NCBI GenBank assembly: GCA_030684835.1
Contig: JAUXWZ010000039.1
Coordinates: forward strand, 1-36,624
Length of the DNA: 36,624 nt
Direction: 5' to 3'
DNA from: Beijerinckiaceae bacterium
Lineage (GTDB): Bacteria > Pseudomonadota > Alphaproteobacteria > Rhizobiales > Beijerinckiaceae
In this document: positions 9,985 through 18,089 of the stretch, piece after piece
Layout: every line of letters starts with the position of its first letter
Numbering within the stretch: the first letter of the stretch is position 1
Position numbers and translations under genes: made by a program
The notes under the pieces: model-generated
Seen by the model: the letters and a program-made list of their open reading frames with translations, nothing else
What the model was told of the DNA's origin: nothing
Databases searched by the model: none

Positions 9985-11655
9985 ATGACTCGACATCAGG
10001 ACGAACTGGTCTTCGTGCCACTGGGTGGCCTCGGCGAGATCGGTATGAACGCGGCCCTTTACGGTTTCGGCCCGCCTCGCGCGCGCAAATGGATTCTTGT
10101 CGATTGCGGTCTCGCATTCGCCGGGCCGGACCTGCCGGGCATTGATCTGATCATGCCGGATCTCACGTTTATCGAAGGCATGCGCAAGGATCTGCTCGCG
10201 CTCATCATCACCCATGCGCATGAAGACCATGTGGGCGCGATCGCGCAGATGTGGCCACGCCTTCGCTGTCCCATTTACGCGACCCAGTTTGCCGCCGATC
10301 TGCTGGTGGCGCGGCGCCTTGGCGACGAAGGCGCGCCCGATGTGGACATGCGTATTTATGCGCCCGGAGACCAATTGGTCCTTGGCCCTTTTGCGATTGA
10401 GCCTGTGCGCATGGCGCATTCAATCCCTGAAAGCATCGCGCTCGCCATTCGCACCGACGCTGGTCTGATCGTGCATTCGGGTGATTGGAAGATCGATCCC
10501 ACGCCCGTCGCAGGCTGGGCGACCGACGAGGCGCGCTTGCGCCAACTCGGAGACGAAGGCGTCCTTGCCCTTATTTCCGATTCAACGAACATTTTGCGCC
10601 CCGGCGAGAGTCCGTCTGAAACTGATGTGGGTCTGGAGCTTGGTCAGATCATCGAAGCGGCGCCGGGCCGCGTTGTCGTCACCACCTTCGCCTCCAATGT
10701 TGCGCGGATGCGCTCGGTGGGGCTGGCTGCGGAGAGGGCTGGCCGCACAGTCGTCGTCGTGGGGCGCGCAATGGAGCGTGTGTCTCAGGTTGCGCGGCAG
10801 AATGGTTATCTCGATGGCGTACCGGAATTTATGCCCGCGAATTCGTTTGCAAATCTGCCCCGCGACAAGATGGTTCTGCTGGCGACAGGCAGTCAGGGCG
10901 AGCCGCGCGGCGCCATGGCCCGCATCGCTGATGACGACCACCCCACCGTCAAACTGGCCAAGGGCGACACAGTTATCTTTTCCTCGCGTCCCATTCCCGG
11001 CAATGAACGCGAGATCGGCGGTATCATCAACAGGCTTGTCCGTCAGGGCCTGCGCCTCATCACAGATCGTGACGCGCTCGTGCATGTGTCCGGCCATCCC
11101 CGGCGCGATGAAGTGCGCAGACTCTACGAATGGCTGCGGCCGAAAATCGCGGTGCCTGCGCACGGTGAAGCGCTTCATCTCTACACACACGCGGACTTCG
11201 CGCGCGAAATGGGCGTCGAGAAAGCCATTGTCGCCATGAATGGCGAGACAGTTCTTCTGGGCCCCGGCGCGCCTGCCATTGTGGATGAAGTGCCCCATGG
11301 CCGCATGCTGCTTGATGGCAACGTGTTAGTTCGCTCCGATGATGAAGCTGTTCGCGCGCGCCGCAAACTGGCTTTTTCTGGCGTTATTTCTATCGGCGTC
11401 GCCCTTACCTCGAAAGGCGAATTGGCGGGCGATCCTGATGTGATGATGGCGGGCCTGCCTGCGCGCGCGCGCGATGGCAGATCCATGGACGAAATTGTTG
11501 ACAAGGCTGTCTTCGAGACGATTGATAATCTGCCGCGTGGGCGCCGCCGCGATCCTGATGATGTTGCAACCGCCATCGAGCGATCAGTGCGCAACACCGT
11601 GCGCGGTGTCTGGGGCAAGCGGCCGCAGGTGCATGTGCTGGTCATGCAGGTTTGA
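9985..11655 (+). CDS. rnj: ribonuclease J family protein
   Basis: RNase J is a metallo-beta-lactamase/beta-CASP nuclease with endonuclease and 5'-to-3' exonuclease activity, used in RNA maturation and decay. The product is 556 residues, the usual length. The zinc-binding motif THAHEDH occurs near residues 76-82, HSGDWKID near 167 supplies further metal ligands, and the beta-CASP region carries ATGSQGEPRGAMARIA. VSGHPRRDEVRRLYEW and PAHGEALHLYTHADFAREMG supply the late histidines. The ATG overlaps no gene but lies one base after the birA stop. This birA-rnj-mce arrangement behind nuoN is common in Hyphomicrobiales. Confidence 0.94.
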   Translation: MTRHQDELVFVPLGGLGEIGMNAALYGFGPPRARKWILVDCGLAFAGPDLPGIDLIMPDLTFIEGMRKDLLALIITHAHEDHVGAIAQMWPRLRCPIYATQFAADLLVARRLGDEGAPDVDMRIYAPGDQLVLGPFAIEPVRMAHSIPESIALAIRTDAGLIVHSGDWKIDPTPVAGWATDEARLRQLGDEGVLALISDSTNILRPGESPSETDVGLELGQIIEAAPGRVVVTTFASNVARMRSVGLAAERAGRTVVVVGRAMERVSQVARQNGYLDGVPEFMPANSFANLPRDKMVLLATGSQGEPRGAMARIADDDHPTVKLAKGDTVIFSSRPIPGNEREIGGIINRLVRQGLRLITDRDALVHVSGHPRRDEVRRLYEWLRPKIAVPAHGEALHLYTHADFAREMGVEKAIVAMNGETVLLGPGAPAIVDEVPHGRMLLDGNVLVRSDDEAVRARRKLAFSGVISIGVALTSKGELAGDPDVMMAGLPARARDGRSMDEIVDKAVFETIDNLPRGRRRDPDDVATAIERSVRNTVRGVWGKRPQVHVLVMQV

Positions 11656-11669
11656 GTGAGGGGACTTCA

Positions 11670-12074
11670 ATGATTGGACGGCTCAATCACATCGCCATCG
11701 CTGTGACGGATATTGCGGCGGCGAGCGCTGTCTATCGAGACATGCTCGGCGCCAATGTTTCAGCCCCGCTGCCGCAGCCTGAACATGGTGTGACAGTGGT
11801 GTTCATTGAGCTGCCGAACACGAAAGTCGAATTGCTGGAGCCGCTCGGCGCCCATTCTCCGATCGCGAAGTTTTTGGAAAAGAACGCTGACGGGGGCATG
11901 CATCACGTCTGCTACGAGGTGAACGACATCATCGCCGCGCGTGACCGGCTAAAGGCAGCCGGAGCGCGTGTGCTGGGAGACGGCGAACCCAAGATCGGCG
12001 CACATGGCAAGCCGGTTTTGTTCCTGCACCCGAAGGACTTCTGCGGCGCGCTTGTCGAGCTTGAGCAGGTCTGA
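11670..12074 (+). CDS. mce: methylmalonyl-CoA epimerase
   Basis: This enzyme interconverts (R)- and (S)-methylmalonyl-CoA so that propionyl-CoA carbon can enter the TCA cycle as succinyl-CoA. The product is 134 residues from the ATG at 11,670, chosen because GAGGGGA lies 6-12 bases upstream; a TTG at 11,652 overlapping rnj is less likely. It is a vicinal-oxygen-chelate protein with two repeats. Metal ligands are visible as His in RLNHIAIAV, His in GGMHHVCYEV and the final Glu in GALVELEQV. The gene ends only 22 bases from the end of the convergent reverse-strand operon. Confidence 0.95.
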   Translation: MIGRLNHIAIAVTDIAAASAVYRDMLGANVSAPLPQPEHGVTVVFIELPNTKVELLEPLGAHSPIAKFLEKNADGGMHHVCYEVNDIIAARDRLKAAGARVLGDGEPKIGAHGKPVLFLHPKDFCGALVELEQV

Positions 12075-12096
12075 CGCGACTTTCAAAGTCTGAAGC

Positions 12097-12522
12097 TTAC
12101 CTCTGCGGCGTGAACATCAGCATGTGCGTTCCGTCCGGCAGAGGCGCCCAGAAGGGCTTCACGCGCAGGCCGATCTTCATCTCATCAAGCGCGCAATCGA
12201 CCATGTTGCCCATCACGTTCACGCCTTCATCGAGCGTGACGACTGCGATGAAAAAAGGCTCCTTGCCCTGAAAGGGCGGGCGCGCGCGCCGGGCGATGGT
12301 GAATGAATGAACGGCGCCGATGCCCGCTGACTCTCGCCATTCCAGATTACGCCGACCTGTGTAGATGCTCGTTGCGCGGGGGAAGAATTGATACTTCTCA
12401 ACAGCAGGATCGTACTGCAGCAGAAGCTTCTTTTCGCGCGTTGCATCCCAGAAAGGCTTGGAGAACGAGCGCGATTTTGGCGCTTCGCGGGCAACGTCCA
12501 GCGTGTCGTTGATCATGCTCAT
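12097..12522 (-). CDS. DUF35/OB-fold domain protein linked to thiolase
   Basis: This 141-residue protein belongs to the DUF35 family, which combines a rubredoxin-like zinc ribbon with an OB fold and usually partners a thiolase-like enzyme for acyl-CoA binding. The start is the ATG at 12,522, preceded by GGAGG at good spacing; the ATG two codons later is an alternative. The fold shows in the helix FWDATREKKLLLQY, then FFPRATSIYTGRRNLEW, then beta strands of the OB fold. The ribbon cysteines are missing: at the usual CxxC site the sequence reads QYDPAVEKYQFFPR, so it probably binds no zinc. It is the last gene of the four-gene operon, 2 bases after the thiolase stop. Confidence 0.85.
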   Translation of the reverse strand: MSMINDTLDVAREAPKSRSFSKPFWDATREKKLLLQYDPAVEKYQFFPRATSIYTGRRNLEWRESAGIGAVHSFTIARRARPPFQGKEPFFIAVVTLDEGVNVMGNMVDCALDEMKIGLRVKPFWAPLPDGTHMLMFTPQR

Positions 12523-12524
12523 GC

Positions 12525-13697
12525 TCAACCCTCCGGCGTCAGGATCATGACGACGCTCGAGTTCCAGTTGCGTGCATAGGGGATGCCGCCGATGCCTGTG
12601 ACGAGCGCATTGCGCGTGTTGGCAACCTGTCGCGCGCCGCCCTCGCCGAACAATTGCCGCACGGCTTCGATGAGATTCGTGCCGCCCCCTGCAAGTCCGC
12701 ATTGACCTGCAGATATCTGTCCGCCTCCGGTGTTGAGCGGCAGGTCGCCGTCGATCGCGAAACTGCGTTCGCGAACGAAATCGCAGCCCTGCCCATGTTT
12801 GCAGAAGCCGAGCATCTCCATCTGCAGCAAGATTGCGATGATGAAATCGTCGTAGGGATGAAATGACGCGATGTTCCTCGGCGACAGTCCAGCCTGCGCG
12901 AAGGCGCGTTGCCCCGCGACCTTGTGGCCGGTCTCGGTTACGTCAACGATGGCTTGCGAGGCGCGATAAGTGGTGCGTTCGCCATAGCCAATCGGTGTGA
13001 CGATCTTGTTCAGGCTCTTGCGCGCAGCGTTCTTTCGGCTTGTGATGATGAGGCCACTCGCCCCGTCGCACACCATCACGCTGTCGAGAAGCCGGACGGG
13101 ATCGGCGATCATGCGGGACTTGAGATAGTCGTCGATTGTGATGGGTTTGCGCAATTTCTCGCAGGCGTTGTCGTTTAGCAGCGCGTGATTGCGCTGCGCG
13201 ACCGCGAGCTTGCCGAGCATGGCATAGTCGAGGCCGAACTGGTGCTCATATCTGTTACTAATGAAGCCGAAGGCGGCGGGCGGCCCCATCAACCCCAGTG
13301 GCAGCGTCCACTCTGCTTGAAAATGCCGTAGCCGCTGGTTTGTCTCGGCTGATTGCGTATCCGCGAAAAGGCAAAGAACGGTCGTGCAAAGCCCGGCGTC
13401 GATGGCCGCGCAAGCGCGCGCGATGGCGCCGACCGGCGAACAGCCGCCAATATCGACCGTCTGGCAGAAATCAACTTCGAGCGCGAGTTGGTCCGCAGTC
13501 GTTTGCGACCAGAAGCAATTGCCAGCGCCTGTCATGGAAGATGAAAGGATGAGTCCGTCGATCTCGCCCTTGTCGAAGCCGGTGCGATCAAGCAGCGTTT
13601 CGAGTATCTCGGCGCCCAGCTCCCACACATCGCGGTCGCTTTTCTCAACGATCTTGGTTTCCGCGAAACCGACGATCGCGTTGTCACGCAGGGCCAT
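12525..13697 (-). CDS. thiolase-like protein (SCP2/lipid-transfer type)
   Basis: This 390-residue protein has the thiolase fold and is probably a partner of the adjacent DUF35 protein in handling an acyl-CoA. I chose the ATG at 13,697 because AGGAGG lies 6 bases upstream; the frame is open for 23 more codons but without a site. A cysteine in VDIGGCSPVGAIARA falls about where the nucleophilic Cys of thiolases lies. The C-terminal signature reads NTGGGQISAGQCGLAGGG, where classical thiolases have HP at the catalytic His position, so His is replaced by Gln. FHPYDDFIIAILLQMEMLGF matches the SCP2-type thiolases. True carbon-carbon cleavage is therefore uncertain; a substrate-binding or retro-aldol role, as in other thiolase/DUF35 pairs, is possible. 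Confidence 0.87.
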   Translation of the reverse strand: MALRDNAIVGFAETKIVEKSDRDVWELGAEILETLLDRTGFDKGEIDGLILSSSMTGAGNCFWSQTTADQLALEVDFCQTVDIGGCSPVGAIARACAAIDAGLCTTVLCLFADTQSAETNQRLRHFQAEWTLPLGLMGPPAAFGFISNRYEHQFGLDYAMLGKLAVAQRNHALLNDNACEKLRKPITIDDYLKSRMIADPVRLLDSVMVCDGASGLIITSRKNAARKSLNKIVTPIGYGERTTYRASQAIVDVTETGHKVAGQRAFAQAGLSPRNIASFHPYDDFIIAILLQMEMLGFCKHGQGCDFVRERSFAIDGDLPLNTGGGQISAGQCGLAGGGTNLIEAVRQLFGEGGARQVANTRNALVTGIGGIPYARNWNSSVVMILTPEG

Positions 13698-13707
13698 GTC
13701 GCGCCTC

Positions 13708-14508
13708 CTAACTTTGGTCGCCGGACTTGCCGGGGTCAGGCAGTCGGTCCGCACGCTTCTCGACAAACGCTTGCAGGCGCTCTTTGCTTTGCGGGCTCGT
13801 CACCGCAGTACCGATCAGCATTTCCATGAACAATCCATCCTCGTGCGAGGCGTCGTTGACGCGCGGTAAGCATGCCGCCACTGCCCAGTTCGTGAGGGGC
13901 GCGTTCTTCGCGATGCGATGCGCCAGCGCTTTTGCGCGCTCAAGCGATTGTCCTGCAGGCTCGACGTACTGGCATAGATTATAGCGTTCGCCTTCGGCCG
14001 CCGTCAGCACGCGGCCCGTCAGCATAAGGTCGGCCATGCGCGCGTAACCCAGCAATCGCTGCACGCGGACCGATCCGCCACCACCCACAAAGATGCCGCG
14101 CTGACCTTCGGGAAGCGCGAAGAATGTCGTTTCATCCGCAACGCGAATGTGCGCGGCTGAGGCTATTTCGAGCCCGCCGCCAATGCATGCGCCTTGCAGC
14201 GCGGCCACCCACGGGATGTTGCCCCGCGCCATCAGATCGAGTGTTGGGTGCCATGTGCCGCGCCGCTTGCGCCGCTGCTCTGGCCCCTCATCCTGCCAGG
14301 TCAACGCCTGCGCAAGATCGAGTCCCGCGCAGAAATGCGCGCCATTGCCGAACAGGACGCCCACGCGGGCCTCGTCCTGCGCGCGCTCAAGGGCGGCGCG
14401 CAGCGCGCGATTAACGTCCTCGTTCACGGCGTTGCGCTTGTCAGGACGATTGAGGCCCACCAGTGCGACGTCGCCGTCCAGCTCGTAGGTGACGAGTTGT
14501 TCGCTCAT
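13708..14508 (-). CDS. enoyl-CoA hydratase/isomerase family protein (crotonase)
   Basis: Crotonase-fold enzymes hydrate, isomerise or cleave acyl-CoA thioesters. The product is 266 residues, normal for the family. The two oxyanion-hole loops are present: HFCAGLDL near residue 58 and ACIGGGLEIASAAH near residue 107. Glutamates at both usual catalytic positions can be seen, in GGLEIA and in FALPEGQRGIFVGGGGS, so hydratase-like chemistry is plausible. AAGGGATAGG precedes the ATG at 14,508. It lies 4 bases downstream of the acyl-CoA synthetase and 10 bases upstream of the thiolase, so all belong to one operon. The substrate cannot be told from sequence. Confidence 0.92.
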   Translation of the reverse strand: MSEQLVTYELDGDVALVGLNRPDKRNAVNEDVNRALRAALERAQDEARVGVLFGNGAHFCAGLDLAQALTWQDEGPEQRRKRRGTWHPTLDLMARGNIPWVAALQGACIGGGLEIASAAHIRVADETTFFALPEGQRGIFVGGGGSVRVQRLLGYARMADLMLTGRVLTAAEGERYNLCQYVEPAGQSLERAKALAHRIAKNAPLTNWAVAACLPRVNDASHEDGLFMEMLIGTAVTSPQSKERLQAFVEKRADRLPDPGKSGDQS

Positions 14509-14512
14509 GGAC

Positions 14513-16642
14513 CTATCCCTTTCGCGTCACGATCAGCGCGTCGAGCGCGGTCACGCCTTCGCCCCTGGCGTGCGCCATGAGCGGATTGATGTCGATCTCC
14601 ACAATCGACGATTCGCTCAGCATGAGCGCTCCAATACGGGATGCGACACGCGCGGCAGCCTCGACATCGACGGCCGGCGCACCGCGGAAACCGTCAAGCA
14701 GACGTGCGGTCTTGAGCTTGCGGAATTCCGCGACAATGGCCTCCTCGGTCAGATCGGGCGGTAAAATCCGCACGTCGCCGATGGCTTCGATGAGCGTGCC
14801 GCCAAGGCCGATGAGGACTACTGGCCCCCAGCGCGGATCGCGTCGCGCGCCAACAAGCAGCTCAAGGCCGCGCTTCGACATTTTCTCGACCAGGACGCCA
14901 TCGAGCGTCACGCCCGCCTGAGCGCGCGCGACATTTGCGCATAGCGTTTCGAATGCGGCGCGCGCCGCCTCGGCGCTGGCGATGTTGAGCATCACGCCGC
15001 CTGCTTCCGTTTTGTGCGCGAGGGCAGCGGCTTGCGCTTTCATCGCGACGGGAAAGCCGACGCGAGCGGCGATGGCCACTGCGTCATCCGCGCTACGCGC
15101 AAGATCTCCCTCGGGCGTCGCAACGCCAAGAGCGCGCAACGCCTGCTTGCCGAGCCACTCGGGCTGCGCACCCTGACCGAACGCCGGGAGGCCAGCAAAC
15201 GTCTGCGGGGGGGCTTTGGCCGCGAGCCCATCGAGCATGCGGCCATACTCGGTCACGCGCGTCATTGCCCGCAGGGATCTATCTGCCGAACGCGACACAA
15301 TGATGCGGTTATCCCGCGCCATCTGCCCAAATTCGGGAGGCAACGGTGTGCGGTCGCCGAGCAAGGACAGAACGAACGGCTTTTCGTTGCCGGGCAGCGC
15401 CTGAAGGATCGCGTTGAGGTAACTCACGCCTTGCTGCGGCGTCGCCATCGTAATCGAGATCGTGACGCTGCCGATGGCCGGGTCGTCGAGCAGCGCCTTT
15501 GTGCCAACGCGCATGAGATCTGGCTGCCACACGGGCGCGGTTGTAAGATCCAGCGGATTGCGCGGCGTGGCGAACACGGGCAGGGCGGCGCGCAGCGCGC
15601 TTTCCGTTTCCTTGGAGAGCGGCGGCAGATCCAGCCCAATTTCCTCGCAGAAATCGTGCGCAATCGCGCAAAACGCGCCGGAGAAGGTGATGACGCCGCC
15701 GCCTTGCGTTGGCGCCTTGGGAAAGCGCGCGAGGATTTCTGCTGTGTCGATCAGTTCATCTACGTTGTCGATGAAGAGGATGCCCGCGCGGCTGACGGTC
15801 GCGCGCATGGCGGCGTGGTCGCCAGCGAGCGCACCCGTGTGCGACATCGTCGCTTCCTGAGCTTTCGCGCTGCGTCCAGGGTGCATCATCAACACCGGTT
15901 TGCCCGCCTTGCGCGCGCGCGCGGCGGCTGCGAGGAAGCTCTGCGGATCTCGCACTTCCTCCACATAGACGATGATGCCGTTGATGCGGTCGTCCTGCGC
16001 GAAGAAGTCGACGAAGTCGGCGATGCCCGCGCCGGCCTCGTTGCCGGTATTCACCGTGTAGCCCACGCATACGTCGCGTTGCTCGAGCCCTTGGCGGATG
16101 TGCGACATCAGCCCGCCGCTGTGGGAGATGATGGCGAACGCAGGATCGCGCCCCACTGCCATTTTCTGGATTTTTACCGCAGCGACAAAGCCTACATGAA
16201 GGCCGTCGATAAAATTGGTGTAGCCAAGGCAATTGGGGCCAAGCAGGGCGATGCCTCCCTCAGCGGCGATGCGGGCCACTTCGTCCTGCTTGCCCCGCTC
16301 GCCCATTTCGGCGAAGCCGGCCGCAAAGACGATGGCTGCGCGCACCTTGCGCCGCGCGCAGGCGGCCATGGCTTCGGCTACTCCGTCGCCCGGGAGGGTG
16401 AAAATCGCGAGATCTACGCCCATCGGCAACATGTCGACATCGGTAAGCACCGGCCTGCCGTCAGCATCGCCACCGCTGCGACCCACCAGATACACTTCGG
16501 CCGGGTATCCGTTCTGCGCGATGTTGGCGAGAATGTTGCGCCCGGGCGAGGAGGGTTTGGATGAGAACCCGATGATCGCGATTGATTTCGGCCGGACGAA
16601 ATATTCAACCGCCGGCGGCGCGCTCACAACCGTACCCTGCAT
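14513..16642 (-). CDS. acetate--CoA ligase family protein (ADP-forming acyl-CoA synthetase)
   Basis: The 709-residue product is an NDP-forming acyl-CoA synthetase, which joins an acid and CoA with ATP via a phosphohistidine. From the N-terminus it shows a CoA-binding Rossmann domain (RPKSIAIIGFSSKPSSPGRN), a succinyl-CoA-ligase-like domain (ISHSGGLMSH; MSHTGALAGDHAAMRA, with a conserved His) and a C-terminal ATP-grasp domain (HKTEAGGVMLNI; LVGARRDPRWGPVVLIGLGG; EIDINPLMAH). The start at 16,642 has GGGAGA upstream; the longer open frame lacks both homology and a ribosome site. It is the first gene of the reverse operon and probably activates the acid that the crotonase, thiolase and OB-fold proteins then process. 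An antisense open frame of more than 500 codons over this gene is only a GC-rich shadow. Confidence 0.92.
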   Translation of the reverse strand: MQGTVVSAPPAVEYFVRPKSIAIIGFSSKPSSPGRNILANIAQNGYPAEVYLVGRSGGDADGRPVLTDVDMLPMGVDLAIFTLPGDGVAEAMAACARRKVRAAIVFAAGFAEMGERGKQDEVARIAAEGGIALLGPNCLGYTNFIDGLHVGFVAAVKIQKMAVGRDPAFAIISHSGGLMSHIRQGLEQRDVCVGYTVNTGNEAGAGIADFVDFFAQDDRINGIIVYVEEVRDPQSFLAAAARARKAGKPVLMMHPGRSAKAQEATMSHTGALAGDHAAMRATVSRAGILFIDNVDELIDTAEILARFPKAPTQGGGVITFSGAFCAIAHDFCEEIGLDLPPLSKETESALRAALPVFATPRNPLDLTTAPVWQPDLMRVGTKALLDDPAIGSVTISITMATPQQGVSYLNAILQALPGNEKPFVLSLLGDRTPLPPEFGQMARDNRIIVSRSADRSLRAMTRVTEYGRMLDGLAAKAPPQTFAGLPAFGQGAQPEWLGKQALRALGVATPEGDLARSADDAVAIAARVGFPVAMKAQAAALAHKTEAGGVMLNIASAEAARAAFETLCANVARAQAGVTLDGVLVEKMSKRGLELLVGARRDPRWGPVVLIGLGGTLIEAIGDVRILPPDLTEEAIVAEFRKLKTARLLDGFRGAPAVDVEAAARVASRIGALMLSESSIVEIDINPLMAHARGEGVTALDALIVTRKG

Positions 16643-16893
16643 CAGTGCGTCTCCCGGATCATTTTCTCTGCCTTTGGACCCGACTTCCAGAGACGTTGCA
16701 AGAGCGTCTTCGTGCTTGTCTTCCTGATCGTCATTTTGGCGCCCGTCCCTTCTGCGATTTTTTCGTGCGGTTGATTCGGCAGGTTGCAGGTTGTCCACAA
16801 CTTCCGTTATGTCTCTGGTCAAGGACCGTGAAGGGAGCAATACGCCGCTGGCTCTTCGCGTGAATGCAGGGTGCGGCGCCGGGGGAACTGTTC
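16643..16893. other. divergent intergenic region
   Basis: This 250-base gap separates the reverse CoA-thioester operon from the forward cyclic-nucleotide-binding gene and must hold both promoters. I found no convincing -35/-10 pair. A short inverted repeat, GTTGTCCACAAC, occurs at 16,790-16,801; it includes TTGTCCACA, which resembles a single DnaA box, but nothing else suggests an origin. Confidence 0.4.
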
Positions 16894-17544
16894 GTGAACT
16901 TCCACCCCATGGAGCTTTTCGGCTGGGCGGCGGCCGCGTGCAGCCTGTTCGCCTTTTATTCGAAGACCATGATTCCCTTGCGCATAGCTGTTATCGCAGC
17001 CAACGCGTTTGCGATTGTTTTCTCGATGTACAGCCACAACATTCCGAACCTGATCGGCAGCATCATTCTATTGCCGCTGAACGTTGTGCGTCTGCGCGAG
17101 ATGCGGCGTTTGACGTCTGACGTGCGGCGCGCTCACACACGCGGCGAGCTTGATTTCGACTGGCTGAAGCCATTCATGCAGTCCATTGAAGTCAAGGTCG
17201 GTGACACAATATTCGAGAAAGGCGCCGACGCGGACTCCGCCTACGTCATTGCGGACGGGCAGGTGAGCCTGCCCGATCTCGGCGTGATTCTAGGGCCAGG
17301 GTCGCTGTTTGGCGAAATGGGATTATTCTCCAGCACTGGCAAGCGCATGTCCGGCGCTCGCGCTATCAGCGATGTGCGCATTTATCGCATCACCTACAGT
17401 GACTTCGAGCAATTATATTTCCAAAATCCGCAGTTTGGACTTTACCTTGTTCGGCTGATGGTGCGTCGGATGGAGACGAACCTGGCTCGCTTGTCAGGTC
17501 AGCGCCGCCCGGCGCCTGGGTCTGAAGCGGGGCCGGTGTCCTGA
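16894..17544 (+). CDS. membrane-anchored cyclic nucleotide-binding domain protein
   Basis: The product is about 216 residues. Three hydrophobic helices fill roughly the first 65 residues (GWAAAACSLFAFYSKTMIPL onward), then comes a short basic linker and a cyclic-nucleotide-binding domain at about residues 95-195. The phosphate-binding cassette is recognisable as GSLFGEMGLFSSTGKRMSGA, with the FGE motif and an arginine near its end. There is no DNA-binding domain, so it is not a Crp-type regulator; it may sense cAMP or a similar ligand at the membrane. I prefer the GTG at 16,894, which has GGGGGAA six bases upstream; the ATG at 16,864 would add ten residues. The next gene (DUF1467) follows after 13 bases. 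Confidence 0.85.
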   Translation: MNFHPMELFGWAAAACSLFAFYSKTMIPLRIAVIAANAFAIVFSMYSHNIPNLIGSIILLPLNVVRLREMRRLTSDVRRAHTRGELDFDWLKPFMQSIEVKVGDTIFEKGADADSAYVIADGQVSLPDLGVILGPGSLFGEMGLFSSTGKRMSGARAISDVRIYRITYSDFEQLYFQNPQFGLYLVRLMVRRMETNLARLSGQRRPAPGSEAGPVS

Positions 17545-17557
17545 AATCGAGTGGTCC

Positions 17558-17788
17558 ATGAGCCTTCCTCTATCCATCGCTGTCTTTTTCACGATCTGGT
17601 GGACCGTTTTGTTCGCGGTTCTGCCGTTCGGCGTCCGCTCGTTGCACGAAGAGGGCGGCGGCTCTGCCGGCTCTGACCCTGCTGCGCCGGTCAATCCGCG
17701 CCTTGGCGTAAAGGCGCTTTGGACGACACTTGTGACGTGCGTCGTGTTCGCTTTGGTGTGGCTGGCGGCGGAATACTACACCCTGTGA
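17558..17788 (+). CDS. DUF1467 family membrane protein
   Basis: This 76-residue protein has two predicted transmembrane helices, about residues 5-25 and 52-72. The start SLPLSIAVFFTIWWTVLFAVLPFG and the end of the second helix match the DUF1467 family, which is widespread in Alphaproteobacteria and usually lies close to mce and proS. Here the mce neighbourhood is split by the reverse CoA-thioester operon. The function of the family is not known. A complete tRNA-Lys begins 96 bases downstream. Confidence 0.88.
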   Translation: MSLPLSIAVFFTIWWTVLFAVLPFGVRSLHEEGGGSAGSDPAAPVNPRLGVKALWTTLVTCVVFALVWLAAEYYTL

Positions 17789-17884
17789 GCGACCTCTCGC
17801 TTGACCCTGCCGCCCTTGAGCGTTAATTCGTGCGACTGTTCGCTCCGGCGAACAACCCACGCGGGGCAAGCTTGCCCCAAAAGG

Positions 17885-17960
17885 GAGCGCGTAGCTCAGC
17901 CGGTAGAGCATCTGACTTTTAATCAGAGGGTCCTGGGTTCGAGTCCCAGCGCGCTCACCA
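17885..17960 (+). tRNA. tRNA-Lys (anticodon UUU)
   Basis: A complete 76-base tRNA can be folded by eye. The acceptor stem pairs GAGCGCG with CGCGCTC, the D arm contains TAGCTCAGCCGGTAGAGCA, and the anticodon arm is TCTGA-CTTTTAA-TCAGA with TTT at 17,918-17,920. The T arm has loop TTCGAGT between CTGGG and CCCAG. CCA is encoded at 17,958-17,960. It decodes lysine codons AAA/AAG. It marks the edge of the conserved segment, since mobile-element debris starts directly after it. Confidence 0.97.
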
Positions 17961-17997
17961 ACGTTTTCAGCGGTCTACGGTGAAAGCACCAATCTTG

Positions 17998-18050
17998 TCG
18001 CTTGATTCAGCGAAGGAGGTCGTCGGTTCGGTTCCCGTCTGGCTCCACCA
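17998..18050 (+). pseudogene. 3' tRNA-like remnant (resembles tRNA-Ala)
   Basis: Thirty-eight bases after tRNA-Lys there is a second tRNA 3' end without a 5' half. A five-base stem (TCGCT/AGCGA, 17,998-18,013) stands where an anticodon arm would be. Then comes GAGGTCGTCGGTTCGG and an ending TGGCTCCACCA with encoded CCA at 18,048-18,050. The last 35 bases resemble the 3' end of alphaproteobacterial tRNA-Ala, with an apparent one-base insertion in the T loop. No D arm or 5' acceptor strand can be found. Such a scar fits an old integration or recombination event at a tRNA gene. It should not be functional. Confidence 0.55.
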
Positions 18051-18089
18051 GTAGCACCGTAAGCTGCGGTTTTTCTTGAGCCTCCTGCA

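Noticed and set aside
12078-12090. Small hairpin GACTTT-C-AAAGTC between mce and the convergent operon
   Set aside because: The stem is short and AT-rich with almost no loop and no T-tract on either strand; not a convincing terminator.
15014-16564. Forward open frame of 516 codons over the acyl-CoA synthetase
   Set aside because: It is antisense to a gene with clear homology through its full length; its product is His/Arg-rich with no family pattern, as expected from GC-rich antisense DNA.
16790-16801. DnaA-box-like TTGTCCACA in a short palindrome
   Set aside because: Only one copy is present, with no other boxes, AT-rich unwinding region or replication genes nearby.
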